DNA of 64,000 nt from Sporosarcina limicola (GCF_014873855.1 NZ_JADBEL010000003.1:1-64000); one strand, 5' to 3'; shown: positions 47,825-56,125, counted from the first letter of the stretch. The notes: generated by a model from the letters alone, not told the origin. Program-made: numbers and translations.

Positions 47825-47845
47825 CAATCGGGCGCGATTGTTTTA
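47825..47845 (+). terminator. Intrinsic terminator
   Basis: CAATCG and CGATTG around GGCG, then TTTTATTT, 10 bases after the small gene. Confidence 0.7.
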
Positions 47846-47862
47846 TTTGCATACAACCAAAC

Positions 47863-47908
47863 AAAAGCGACCCGTCCACAGATTAGATTGTGGATAGGCC
47901 GCTTTTTT
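47863..47908. terminator. Second hairpin terminator
   Basis: AAAAGCG...TCCACA pairs with TGTGGA...CGCTTTTTT with internal mismatches. A T-run follows on the plus strand and an A-run precedes it, so it can work both ways. Confidence 0.6.
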
Positions 47909-48096
47909 GAGTCTAGAATGTTAGTTTATGAATTCGCTTAAATGTCTACAGATTAATTATCGGAAAAAATAAAATATTACGATTAAATCCTACTTTGGAT
48001 ATATTTTCTAATTAAATAAAGGTTTCTCTTTTCACTTAATAGAATAGGTTATTTAAGAATTTGCGCAAATTCTATTAAAATATAGGAGGAGATTTT

Positions 48097-48465
48097 ATGA
48101 GGAAGCTGAAGAAAAATATTGTCGGAGTAATAGGGCTGGTTTTATTGATGTCGTTCGGTCTAGGTTTTAACCAAGCATCTGCATCATCAACTGTATCTAT
48201 TACATCTGGCGATATGACAATGGAGAATCGACCCATCCCACAGAGTAAATATGTTGAAATAACAAGAATTATTTATGATGTACCAGCACAGCAAATTTAT
48301 TATCAAGATGCCCAGGGTTATGGGGGATATCTTAATTTCTTAAGAGTAAGCCACTCCGACAACAACCCATACCCCGAGAACAAACAATGGGCAGTGTATG
48401 GTGGATTTATCTATCACGGAGGTATGCCTCCGACGGGGGGGATCTTAGGGAATCAAAATTACTGA
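48097..48465 (+). CDS. Secreted small protein of unknown function
   Basis: A 122-residue protein with a classic signal peptide: KKLKKN-like basic start (RKLKKN), hydrophobic core IVGVIGLVLLMSFGLGF, and cleavage after QASA. The mature part of about 90 residues is rich in Tyr, Gly and Pro (YYQDAQGYGGYLNF, then GGFIYHGGMPPTGGILG) and has no cysteines. I do not recognise it. ATAGGAGGAG precedes the ATG. It is cargo of element A; a bacteriocin or exported factor are possibilities only. Confidence 0.7.
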   Translation: MRKLKKNIVGVIGLVLLMSFGLGFNQASASSTVSITSGDMTMENRPIPQSKYVEITRIIYDVPAQQIYYQDAQGYGGYLNFLRVSHSDNNPYPENKQWAVYGGFIYHGGMPPTGGILGNQNY

Positions 48466-48555
48466 AGTGTTGATGATAACAAGACTAATAAAATTAAAGG
48501 TGGCCATTCCATTCGGGGTGGTCGCTTTTTTATTTGCTTGCAATAAGAACAAGCG

Positions 48556-48588
48556 AAGGCGACGCATCCATATGGACGGTCGCCTTTT
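48556..48588 (+). terminator. Intrinsic terminator
   Basis: GGCGAC and GTCGCC arms with an inner TCCATATGGA palindrome, then TTTT. Confidence 0.65.
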
Positions 48589-48854
48589 CATTTAACCTTT
48601 ACAATCTGCGGTAACCTCAATTTCCTTCCACTCGTCCACCCCCTAGCTCTTACTTTAACTACAAACGGAGGGATTCCTAGTAATAGCTTTTCTCTAATTT
48701 CCTTCGTAAAACCAATCGTAACACTTCCTAAATATTCTCCTTCAGTACTATGTAGCTGGACAGTAAGCGGCCCAAGTGTAACCTTCGAAACAATCACATC
48801 ATGGTAACTCCAATTAATTATTTTTCTCCAATCATCTGAACGTGTACCAGGCAA
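48588..48854 (-). CDS. Hypothetical protein, possibly a fragment
   Basis: An 88-codon frame from TTG 48854. The product is beta-rich and basic (VIVSKVTLGPLTVQLHSTEG, EYLGSVTIGF, VVKVRARGWTSGRKL). I do not recognise it, and no good ribosome site is visible, so it may be the C-terminal part of a lost gene next to the IS66 insertion. Confidence 0.4.
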   Translation of the reverse strand: MPGTRSDDWRKIINWSYHDVIVSKVTLGPLTVQLHSTEGEYLGSVTIGFTKEIREKLLLGIPPFVVKVRARGWTSGRKLRLPQIVKVK

Positions 48855-49091
48855 ATAGAGACTTCCTATTCGCTTAGCAAGTATCTACATAAAACAGATG
48901 AACATATATTGATGAAACTTATCCAAAACCTGTTAAGACACCATTATCTAAAGTATTATAATGGTGTACATAAGTACAAAGCGTACATAACTGTGCCTAT
49001 TATGTACGTAAGCGTCAAATACTTCCCACCTTTTAACGTCTTTCCCGTTATGTGATAATCACCTTATGATCAAAAGTTAGGAGGTTTTCGC

Positions 49092-49420
49092 ATGACAAGA
49101 GACGAACGACGAGCGATGTGGCAAGCGCGAATTGATGCATATAAAGTGAGGTGAGCGGTGAATCTAGCGTCAAGACCTGGTGTGCTGAAAACAATATCAG
49201 TTATCAGAGTATGTATGCATGGCTTAAAAAGGATTGGCCGAAAAAGGATACAGTAAGCCCAGCATCCCAGTGGGTTTCATTCAATGGGCTCATTCAGGAG
49301 AGTAAGTCTACCCATTCATTAACGCTTACAATCGGCAATATTTCCATTTAAATTGAAGAGGGATTCAATCCCGAACTGTTAGGTGATGTTCTTCAGGTGC
49401 TCCAGACGCATGCTAAGTAA
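49092..49420 (+). pseudogene. IS66 orfA (TnpA), broken
   Basis: Reads MTRDERRAMWQARIDAYKV, then a frameshift near 49145-49155 (stop TGA), then SGESSVKTWCAENNISYQS and onward, with TAA in the frame at about 49350 between ISI and EIEEGFNPELLGDV. It ends at 49420, overlapping the tnpB start, the normal IS66 layout. Confidence 0.75.
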
Positions 49421-49676
49421 AACACCAATCGATTGCGTCTATTTGGCCTGTGGCCATACCGATTTGCGAAAATCGATTGACGGTTTAGCAGCCATTGTAC
49501 AGGAAGGCTTTCAGCTTGATTCGTTTTCCCCTAGCCTATTTGTCTTCTGCAATCGTAGGCGAGACAAACTAAAAATTCTTCATTGGGATCATAATGGTTT
49601 TTGGCTTTACTATAGAAGGTTGGAAAACGGTCTATTTCAGTGGCCTAAAAATGAACTAGAAGTTCGGAGCCTGTGA
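49410..49676 (+). CDS. IS66 accessory protein TnpB, shortened
   Basis: An 88-residue IS66 Orf2 family protein with the signature VYLACGHTDLRKSIDGLAA, then FVFCNRRRDKLKILHWDHNGFWLYYRRLE. The usual length is about 115; the C-terminus is replaced after WPKNELEV. ATG 49410 matches the family start (MLS.TP) and overlaps orfA. Role in IS66 transposition is required but mechanistically unclear. Confidence 0.8.
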   Translation: MLSKTPIDCVYLACGHTDLRKSIDGLAAIVQEGFQLDSFSPSLFVFCNRRRDKLKILHWDHNGFWLYYRRLENGLFQWPKNELEVRSL

Positions 49677-49787
49677 ATGACTAGGGAAGAATTCCAAGCC
49701 TGGGCTGAATTGGCTAGAGATTTTCGAGATCAGGTGACTACTGGTAAAATGAATTTGGATGAATATTTGGATTGGTTAAAAGTCTAA
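49677..49787 (+). CDS. Tiny 36-residue open frame after tnpB
   Basis: The ATG follows the tnpB stop directly. The product, MTREEFQAWAELARDFRDQV, continues to TTGKMNLDEYLDWLKV. It is compact and helical and reads like a real protein segment, but I do not recognise it. It may be the C-terminal scrap of a gene or a short IS66-associated frame. Confidence 0.35.
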   Translation: MTREEFQAWAELARDFRDQVTTGKMNLDEYLDWLKV

Positions 49788-49859
49788 ACTGCTATTATTA
49801 CCATTGGTGTATAATAGTGAAGAAATTATATAATTTGCATTAATCATGTGGAGGATAAA

Positions 49860-50936
49860 ATGTATAAAATAAATGGTTTAGGAAGTTTTGAAACACTGCC
49901 ACCCGAAGTGATTTCAGTTTTAAACAGTGATTTTGATGACCTTCAATATAGGATAGAAAAGCGCAGGTTTAATGTTAATAAAAGAATTGCAATTAGCAGT
50001 TTTAACTTTACATTGTTACAAATCGCACTTAGGATCAAAAACATGCAAATGGTTAACTGGTTAATAGAAAAGGGTGCAATATTAAATAATCAATATGACC
50101 CGGCAATTTTTACTGCTGTACAGTTCACTGATATGGAATTCACACAAAAAATTATTGACAACGGTGGACTTTGCAATCTAAGTAAAAAACAGCCTGGTGA
50201 AATTTTCAGCTATATGCACTACGGTGAAAACTACAGTATGATTGATTTACTCGAAGAAAATGGTGTTACTGTATCAAAGTATGGTGGGAGTTTTTTTCGT
50301 CAACTGTTTTTGGGCAAAGATATTAATATGGAACTATTAACAAAAATATATTCTATGGGTGTTGATATAAATTATAACTGTCCAGATGCCATTTTTTTAG
50401 TGCCAATAACGCCACTTATGGTTGCCATCCGCCACAAACATGCACAAGCAGCTATGTGGCTTCTTGATCACAATGCAAATGTAATGATGATTGGTGATGG
50501 TGATCGTGCCTATACTATAGCTGTGGAAAACGAATTAACAGAAGTTGCTGCGAGAATTAAGTCTTTGGAACCTCAGGAATGGCACGATGAACAAAATAAA
50601 ATAAGTGAGCTTCGTCGTCTAGAATGTCCTCGCGAATTGTTAGATTTTCTAAGAAATAATGCATTACTAATGACTTTCTCAGAGGATTGTCCAATCGCAT
50701 ATATCAGATTTTTTTCACTAACTGATACAGTGGTGACCAAGTGGAAAAGGAAAAATATCGTATTACTTTCGGCTGAGGTTGCAAGTTATGGTAGTGTCAG
50801 ATTTGTTTGGATGCCCAAAGAAAAAAAAGTGTGTGCCATTGATATGGAACATGATGAACTTTTTCCTTTAGCTCCTTGGAATGATTTCTTCAAGAATGCG
50901 GAAATTTTAATTAAAACTAAAATTTTTGAAAGATAA
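49860..50936 (+). CDS. Ankyrin-repeat protein with SMI1/KNR4-like C-terminus, inside IS66
   Basis: A 358-residue protein. The middle part has ankyrin-type helices (TLLQIALRIKNMQMVNWLIE, then TPLMVAIRHKHAQAAMWLLD with a DHNANV turn). The C-terminal 110 residues (CPRELLDFLRNNA, IAYIRFFSLTD, FPLAPWNDFFKNAE) look like a SMI1/KNR4 (SUKH) fold, common in immunity proteins of polymorphic toxin systems. ATG 49860 follows GTGGAGG. It sits between IS66 tnpB and the transposase remnant, so it arrived by a second event. No toxin gene is near. SUKH assignment is tentative. Confidence 0.65.
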   Translation: MYKINGLGSFETLPPEVISVLNSDFDDLQYRIEKRRFNVNKRIAISSFNFTLLQIALRIKNMQMVNWLIEKGAILNNQYDPAIFTAVQFTDMEFTQKIIDNGGLCNLSKKQPGEIFSYMHYGENYSMIDLLEENGVTVSKYGGSFFRQLFLGKDINMELLTKIYSMGVDINYNCPDAIFLVPITPLMVAIRHKHAQAAMWLLDHNANVMMIGDGDRAYTIAVENELTEVAARIKSLEPQEWHDEQNKISELRRLECPRELLDFLRNNALLMTFSEDCPIAYIRFFSLTDTVVTKWKRKNIVLLSAEVASYGSVRFVWMPKEKKVCAIDMEHDELFPLAPWNDFFKNAEILIKTKIFER

Positions 50937-51140
50937 TTAGAAAACGAAATAGACGAATATTTAAAAAATTTAACTTATGAAAGTCGAGAAGATATGGAAA
51001 AATAACATTCCCAATGGCGGTGTATTTGTGGTATGAATATTGATTATAAGGTTAAAAACTGGATTCCTGAAAGCCTAATTATACCATTCTCCGTACCTTA
51101 ACAAAGCTGGTTCTTCAATTGTATACTGATTCATAAATAT

Positions 51141-51665
51141 GTGTACCAGCAAGGGCTCGGTTTTTGCAATCAACTCTTTGCGATTGAGCGAGAACTGAAG
51201 GATGCCATAACTGAACAACGCTATACGATCCGATTAGAGCGAAGTCGCCCTGTTCTGGATGCTAATTTGGCATGGCTACATCAGCAACGTCCTCGCAAAT
51301 TGCCTAAAAGTAAGCTTGGAGAAGCGATTGCTTACAGCATGAATCAATGGGATAAGTTGACGGGATTCTTGAAAGACGGTCGACTTGAAATTGACAACAA
51401 TCGAAGTGAGCGAGCGATTAAGCCCTTTATTATTGGAAGAAAAAATTGGCTGTTCGCGAACACTCCCCGCGGAGCAAAAGCCAGCGCAATCATTTATAGC
51501 GTGATTGAAACGGCAAAAGAGAATGGACTGAACCCGTTCAAATACTTGATGTATCTGTTCGAGCAACTCCCTCAGCTTTCAGATCCCAAAGATCCGGAAG
51601 CGCTGGATAAGTTGCTGCCTTGGTCATCTTCTCTTCCGCTGACTTGCCGTGTGTTTAAATCTTAA
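51141..51665 (+). pseudogene. IS66 transposase, C-terminal fragment
   Basis: About 174 residues of the DDE transposase C-terminus: DANLAWLHQQRPRKLPKSKL, GEAIAYSMNQWDKL, IDNNRSERAIKPFIIGRKNW (catalytic Glu in SERAIKP) and the tail LPQLSDPKDPEALDKLLPW. The full protein is about 510 residues, and the N-terminal DNA-binding part and first two Asp residues are missing. Confidence 0.85.
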
Positions 51666-51884
51666 TGCTCAGCTTATATGAGCCCTCACCTGAAAGACAA
51701 GGTGGGGGCTATTTGACGTTTACCATAGAAGAAAGGAAACCTATGTGTGTTGTTAATGACATAAGAAATCGACCCGAAATTGACGTGACATTTTGTCCTC
51801 AAATTACCGCTTTTATGTCTAGATTTGTTTAAATAAGTATTGCGGATACAATTAGAATAGAACTTATCCTAATGGCTGTTTTTA

Positions 51885-52085
51885 TTATTTAAATCCCTTA
51901 TCCTCTATCTGTTTATCAATAATCTCAATCGCCCAGCGAACCAGGTTATCATGGTTTAAATACTCTTCCACATCTAAAATGCAAAGGGGTAATAATCTGT
52001 CCTCGATTTCCGTCATAACGTCTTCAGGCAAATACATATGAAAAAAGTAGTTAGCTATTCGATTTTCAATTTCTGTCGGAATCAT
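51885..52085 (-). CDS. Small acidic hypothetical protein
   Basis: A 66-residue acidic helical protein, MIPTEIENRIANYFFHMYLP through AIEIIDKQIEDKGFK. TTGGAGGGTATCAA before the ATG is a strong ribosome site, which is the main support. Not recognised. It is cargo of element A. Confidence 0.55.
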   Translation of the reverse strand: MIPTEIENRIANYFFHMYLPEDVMTEIEDRLLPLCILDVEEYLNHDNLVRWAIEIIDKQIEDKGFK

Positions 52086-52221
52086 TTGATACCCTCCAAT
52101 CCATGACGTTCTCTCATAGAAACTCCACCATCAACTAGAATTTTATATCAATCGTGAACCATTCGATCAATCCCACCCGCTATTTACTCCTACTTTAAAT
52201 CAGTTTAAAAGAAAGAATAAT

Positions 52222-52720
52222 TTAGGCAAGTTCTCCCTCAATCACTTTCTTCACCATTCGATCATCAATGATGCGATAACCATTTTGCGATCCAAATAAT
52301 AGACAGTGTGTCGCAAGCTTATTGATCAGCCTTGATGCGCCACTAGTATACTGATGAATTTCATCAATGGCTGCCTCTGAGAATATATCCCTCTCCACTC
52401 CTGCATAGATCAGGTGACGCTCCATGTACTAGGACACCTCTGCCCGGTCCAGATGACCAAGCTTGCATTGTATATCAATTCGCTGCCGAATCGCCGAGAA
52501 TGATTGTAACTGCAGTCGATCTCATAACTCACTTTGCCCTACCATAATCAAAGCCATCGTGCTTTGCGCGTCCATCCTAAAGTTAAGAAGGAAACGCACT
52601 TCTTCCAACATCTCTCGATCCAACAGATGTACCTCGTCAACCACCACAACAGGGATCAGTCCATGAATCCCCTTCATTAATTCAATTTCCCTATGTAGCT
52701 GCCGCTTTCGTAAACTTTAA
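52222..52720 (-). pseudogene. ExeA/TniB-like AAA ATPase, truncated and broken
   Basis: The minus strand reads KRQLHREIELMKGIHGLIP, then VVVVDEVHLLDREMLEEVRF (Walker B), LIMVGQSEL, stop TGA, DRLQLQSFSAIRQRIDIQC, stop TAG, YMERHLIYAGVERDIFSEA through GASRLINKLATH and KVIEGELA. This is the C-terminal two thirds of an ExeA-family transposition helper ATPase; Walker A is gone. Two in-frame stops. At about 52718 it runs into an unrelated 43-codon frame (52677-52808, GTG start after AAAGG). The partner transposase is absent. Confidence 0.75.
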
Positions 52721-52880
52721 CCGTTTCTGGACCGAGTCCGTTATCGCTACAGGCTACTACCGCATTGGGATTATCTGAAGTTATGTCTTTTAATTTCAAC
52801 TGAATCACCTTTCTCCACAAACTCTAGTATGTTGCTATATCTCACTATATAGAACGCAAGTTCGTAAATCAAGTAATTAA

Positions 52881-52920
52881 AAAAACAGCCACCTGCTCGA
52901 TTGAGTAGATGGCTGTTCTT
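52881..52920. terminator. Hairpin terminator in the element A right end
   Basis: AACAGCCA and TGGCTGTT arms with inner pairing, flanked by an A-run left and TTCTTTC right. Confidence 0.6.
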
Positions 52921-52938
52921 TCATATAATATATCTTTT

Positions 52939-52958
52939 TTGCCATCCTGTTGCCATCC
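52939..52958. repeat. Right-end arm repeats of element A
   Basis: TTGCCATCC at 52939 and again at 52950, the same 9-mer as at the left end (45182). Candidate arm-binding sites for the integrase. Confidence 0.6.
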
Positions 52959-53097
52959 ATAGACGCTAATACACCCTGATTTAGACAGATATCACATGTT
53001 ACGGTTTAATAATAAAGAACCCCATAAACGCTTATCAACTCAACGTTTGTAGGTTATGTCATGATGCTGTACGATACAATTTGGTACGTCCAATCAT

Positions 53098-53161
53098 CAA
53101 GAAGCCTTTATGGCAGTATTGAAGATGGACGAGGATTAAACTTTATAGGTATGCGGTTTGT
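53098..53161 (+). repeat. Middle attachment repeat (attR of A, attL of B)
   Basis: Second copy of the lepA 3' end. In frame it would code EAFMAVLKMDED and stop, against [12 protein letters not shown] in lepA. Confidence 0.85.
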
Positions 53162-53231
53162 ATTTTGGGTGATTCGTCAAAAATAGGGTTTTGCACCCGT
53201 GTTGCACCCATCCGAAAAAGTCAGGGGCAGG

Positions 53232-53752
53232 CTATTTTATTTCACGCATGGCCTGCTCGAAGATGTCGACCGATTCATTTTTCATCTTTTGCGTTAAGTG
53301 TGAATAGGTGTCCATTGTAATCGAGGATCTACTGTGACCGAGCCTCGCTTGGATTTCCTTCACCTTCGCTCCATTTTCCATGAGCATCGTGGCGTGGGTA
53401 TGACGCAGAGTATGAAAGTTGAATTCAATGCCGAGCACCTCTTGCATTTTTCGTGTATTATATTTAAAAACAGACGGCGTGATAATGCTCACACGTTCTT
53501 TCGCGTATACATGCTCTGATTCAGAATAATGAGTGCCGTATTTGAGCTTGTTTTTCATAAGCCAAATGCGGTGTTTTTTTAATATGTTGATTATCGACAC
53601 GCCTAGTTGTATCTCTCGTACTGATGATGGCGTTTGGGTAGTTCCGTATATCCCTATTCCCTATTTTCTCTTATCAGCGCCCAACGTATCTCTATCAAGG
53701 TCTATATGCTTCCACATTACCCCACACACTTCACTTACGCGCAAACCTACCT
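53232..53752 (-). pseudogene. Tyrosine integrase of element B, truncated
   Basis: The catalytic half of an integrase about 80 percent like that of element A by eye: GLRVSEVCGVMWKHIDLDRD (Arg), a stop TAG at about 53664 after ADKRK with missing residues, then GTTQTPSSVREIQLGVSI and an intact end with FHTLRHTHATM, LGHSRSSITMDTYSHL. The N-terminal half is gone. The intact part alone (122 residues) cannot recombine. Confidence 0.85.
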
Positions 53753-53871
53753 ATATACAATCCAATTAGGTACTGTATACGCAGATGATCCTATGTTAGA
53801 ATTTGTTCAATATAGAATGTTTATTATCTTGAGAAAGGCCCCTTTCATGAAGAAAGAGGCCCTCTTATAAC

Positions 53872-54198
53872 TCAGTCTGCTTCTATGCGAATAGCTTGAA
53901 TCTGTTGGCAGTCTACGATAAGTGTTGAACCAGGTTCTGTTGTTGGATCATTAAAGAATGCACAACAATTCTTTCGGTTTAAGGAAACAAAAACTACATC
54001 TTCTAACACCTGACCACCTGATAAGAAAACATCAACCTCAGTCTGCGTTTGTAATCGTCTTAATTGGTTGCAAATGCAGCCTTCACAGTTTTTGACAATC
54101 TTCTCAGGTTGTTTTTTCTGCTCACAGTGATCACATTTACCAGGTTTAACACATTTAACGTGTTTACTACATTGACCACATTTACGGCAATTACTCAT
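53872..54198 (-). CDS. Cysteine-rich protein, possibly CotY/CotZ/ExsY-like spore coat
   Basis: A 108-residue protein with 14 or so cysteines. The N-terminal 45 residues are a Cys/Lys-rich region (CRKCGQCSKHVKC, CDHCEQ, NCEGCIC). The C-terminal part, VVFVSLNRKNCCAFFNDP then GSTLIVDCQQIQAIRIEAD, resembles the end of CotY/CotZ/ExsY coat proteins, but only loosely. AAGGAGGTCTTAAAA before the ATG is a strong ribosome site. It is the only intact gene of element B. Confidence 0.6.
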   Translation of the reverse strand: MSNCRKCGQCSKHVKCVKPGKCDHCEQKKQPEKIVKNCEGCICNQLRRLQTQTEVDVFLSGGQVLEDVVFVSLNRKNCCAFFNDPTTEPGSTLIVDCQQIQAIRIEAD

Positions 54199-54833
54199 TT
54201 TTAAGACCTCCTTTCTGGTTTTGTAAAGCTAGCCTTGCATTAATAACATATGGTTTCAAAATGAAAAGGATTGTACGAATGACGGGGAGTAATGACATAA
54301 TTTTGGGAAATAACCTGAAGGAGAGGTTGAGAGTGGACTAAGTGATCAAGTAAATGCATGGTTCTTATCTAAGGTGCGGACGGCCATTGAAAAGTCGTAG
54401 AAGTTAGGAATAAGGACATTGCATTACGGATTTAGATGAAGAAACCAATCATGCTATTCCGAAAGAAGAATAGGGGTAGGTAATACTATTTACCTATTTC
54501 TACTTTGCGGTTTTCGCAACATAGATTTAAACTCTTCTATAATACTCATCGTTTCTGGAGTGCTTTTCTTATGCAATTGCAAAAGACAGAGCCGTTATGA
54601 TTTAGGAAATTTCTTTTGTTGTTAGTTTTAATGTGGTGATTCGCTGATTGTTCATTTTAGGTTTCCTCTTATTTTATCTTCCTAGTGCCAGCGTCAGACG
54701 CTAATAAGGACAAATTTTTACGGATAAACAGAGATATACTCTGATAAAATAGGACCACACAAACCCATATTGCTTCAACGTTTGTATGATACGGATAGTT
54801 GTTGTATGATACAATTTGATACGTCCGATTGAC
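54199..54833. other. Gene-free part of element B
   Basis: About 630 bases with no gene I can support on either strand. The last 60 bases match the right end of element A. Confidence 0.5.
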
Positions 54834-54875
54834 AAGACGCCTTTATGGCCGTTTTGAAAATGGACGAGGATTAAC
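54834..54875 (+). repeat. Third attachment repeat (attR of B)
   Basis: Forty-two bases matching the lepA end (45078-45119) at 37 positions; codes DAFMAVLKMDED and stop. What follows (CTTAAGAAATGG) should be the original sequence downstream of lepA. Confidence 0.8.
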
Positions 54876-54889
54876 TTAAGAAATGGAAA

Positions 54890-54916
54890 AGGGGGCATAC
54901 AGGCCCTCTTTTTTCC
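54890..54916 (+). terminator. Terminator of the ancestral lepA transcript
   Basis: AGGGGGC pairs with GCCCTCT, then TTTTTT, just past the third repeat and before hemW. Stranded from lepA by the insertions. Confidence 0.6.
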
Positions 54917-54937
54917 GTTACGGAAGGGGTTGACAAC

Positions 54938-56071
54938 ATGCGAGGAATATACATCCATATCCCGTTTTGCCATCAGATCTGTCACTATTGCGATTTCAAT
55001 AAAGTATTTTTCAAAAATCAGCCCGTCGATGAATATATCGAATCCATTGGCGCGGAACTTTCCATTATGGTGAAAGAAGGCGTTTCATTCGAAGGGGTTG
55101 AAACAGTCTTTTTAGGCGGAGGAACACCGACTTCGTTGTCAGAAAATCAGCTTGATCGGCTACTGACCATCATCCATGAATATGTCGACGTTAATTCCTT
55201 AAAAGAGTTTTCAACAGAAGCAAATCCGGATGAACTAACTTATGGAAAGTTAGAAGTTCTGAAAGATGGCGGCGTTAATCGTTTAAGTATTGGCGTACAA
55301 TCATTCGATTCGGATTTACTGACGAAAATTGGTAGGACGCATGGACCGGATGACGCAAACCGTGTTGTGGATGAAGCGAGAAAGGTTGGTTTTGAAAATA
55401 TTAGCATTGACCTTATTTACGGGTTACCGGGACAAACAATCAGCCAGTGGCAGGATACGCTAAACAAAGCAACCGCATTAGAATTGCCTCATTACTCCGG
55501 CTACTCCCTCATTGTCGAACCGAAAACCGTTTTTTATAATTTAATGAATAAAGGTAAATTACCCCTTCCAGGCGAGGATATCGAAACGGAAATGTTCGCA
55601 ATGCTCATGGATCATATGGAAATGCAGGGGCGAATGCGTTATGAAATCAGTAATTTCGCAATCCCAGGACATGAATCAATCCATAATCTAATCTACTGGG
55701 AAAACGATACCTACGCGGGAGTCGGTGCGGGGGCCCATGGTTATCTGGATGGCATACGCTATTCAAATAGTGGGCCCATCGCACAATACATGGAGAAAAC
55801 GAAACAGAACGTCCGTCCGATATCACAGACTCACATCGTAACGGAAACAGAAGCGATGGAAGAGGAAATGTTCCTTGGGCTACGGAAAGTGGACGGTGTT
55901 TCTATTTCTTCATTTCAAAAAAAGTTTGGTCGTTCGCTCGAAGACGTCTACGGACAGACGCTGCAATCTCTTATTGGAACTGGATTAATCGAACAAAAAA
56001 TGGACAGAGTCAAGTTAACTAGGACGGGTGTTTTCAGAGGGAATGAAGCGTTTCAAAAGTTTCTCAAATGA
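54938..56071 (+). CDS. hemW: HemW, radical SAM heme chaperone
   Basis: A 377-residue HemN-like protein. The radical SAM cluster motif is CHQICHYCDF, followed by FLGGGTPTSL, STEANPDEL, RLSIGVQSF and DLIYGLPGQT. HemW binds and delivers heme; despite the older HemN label it lacks the coproporphyrinogen oxidase-specific features. Start follows GGAAGGGG. It heads the lepA-downstream heat-shock cluster. Confidence 0.95.
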   Translation: MRGIYIHIPFCHQICHYCDFNKVFFKNQPVDEYIESIGAELSIMVKEGVSFEGVETVFLGGGTPTSLSENQLDRLLTIIHEYVDVNSLKEFSTEANPDELTYGKLEVLKDGGVNRLSIGVQSFDSDLLTKIGRTHGPDDANRVVDEARKVGFENISIDLIYGLPGQTISQWQDTLNKATALELPHYSGYSLIVEPKTVFYNLMNKGKLPLPGEDIETEMFAMLMDHMEMQGRMRYEISNFAIPGHESIHNLIYWENDTYAGVGAGAHGYLDGIRYSNSGPIAQYMEKTKQNVRPISQTHIVTETEAMEEEMFLGLRKVDGVSISSFQKKFGRSLEDVYGQTLQSLIGTGLIEQKMDRVKLTRTGVFRGNEAFQKFLK

Positions 56072-56086
56072 AGATGAGTCAATTCG

Positions 56087-56115
56087 TTGACACGGCGATC
56101 TGGATTTGTTAAATT
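56087..56115 (+). promoter_or_regulatory. Sigma-A promoter of the hrcA-grpE-dnaK operon
   Basis: Perfect TTGACA (56087-56092), 17-base spacer, TAAATT (56110-56115). Confidence 0.8.
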
Positions 56116-56125
56116 ATCAGTAGCA

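Larger units (their letters stand above)
49008..51723 (+). mobile_element. Damaged IS66-family element
   Basis: Ends are set by inverted repeats: left GTAAGCGTCAAATACTTCCC and right (read inward) GTAAACGTCAAATAGCCCCC, 16 of 20 bases the same. Inside are a broken orfA, a tnpB, an unrelated ankyrin gene and only the last third of the transposase. The flanking 8-mers do not match, so no target duplication is visible. It cannot move by itself. Confidence 0.8.
52721..53097. other. Right end of element A
   Basis: No gene except a 43-codon chimeric frame at its left. It holds a terminator (52881-52920), paired TTGCCATCC repeats and the block CAACGTTTGTA to TACAATTTGGTACGTCC (53040-53090), which recurs in element B at 54777-54826. 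Confidence 0.6.
45120..53139. mobile_element. Integrative element A (about 8.0 kb) at the lepA 3' end
   Basis: Bounded by the two 64-base direct repeats of the lepA 3' end. It carries, at its left end, an intact tyrosine integrase pointing toward the left boundary, then an ImmA/IrrE-type protease, small genes, a damaged IS66 copy and transposition remnants. No replication, conjugation or phage structural genes are seen, so it is a small genomic island or a decayed larger element. Loss of the element would restore lepA next to element B. Confidence 0.8.
53140..54875. mobile_element. Integrative element B remnant (about 1.7 kb)
   Basis: Between the middle and third lepA-end repeats. Its left end matches that of element A (CTTTATAGGTATGCGGTTTG, then an integrase on the minus strand), and its right end shares CAACGTTTGTA and TACAATTTG-TACGTCC with A. 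It keeps a broken integrase and one cysteine-rich gene. TTGCACCC repeats (53184-53210) stand where A has TTGCCATCC, so the two integrases may differ in arm specificity. Confidence 0.75.

Noticed and set aside
49000-51731. Target-site duplication for the IS66 element
   Set aside because: The 8 bases before 49008 (TTATGTAC) and after 51723 (CATAGAAG) do not match.
45120-54875. A prophage or conjugative element
   Set aside because: No capsid, portal, terminase, relaxase, coupling ATPase or type IV secretion gene is visible; only integrases and small cargo.
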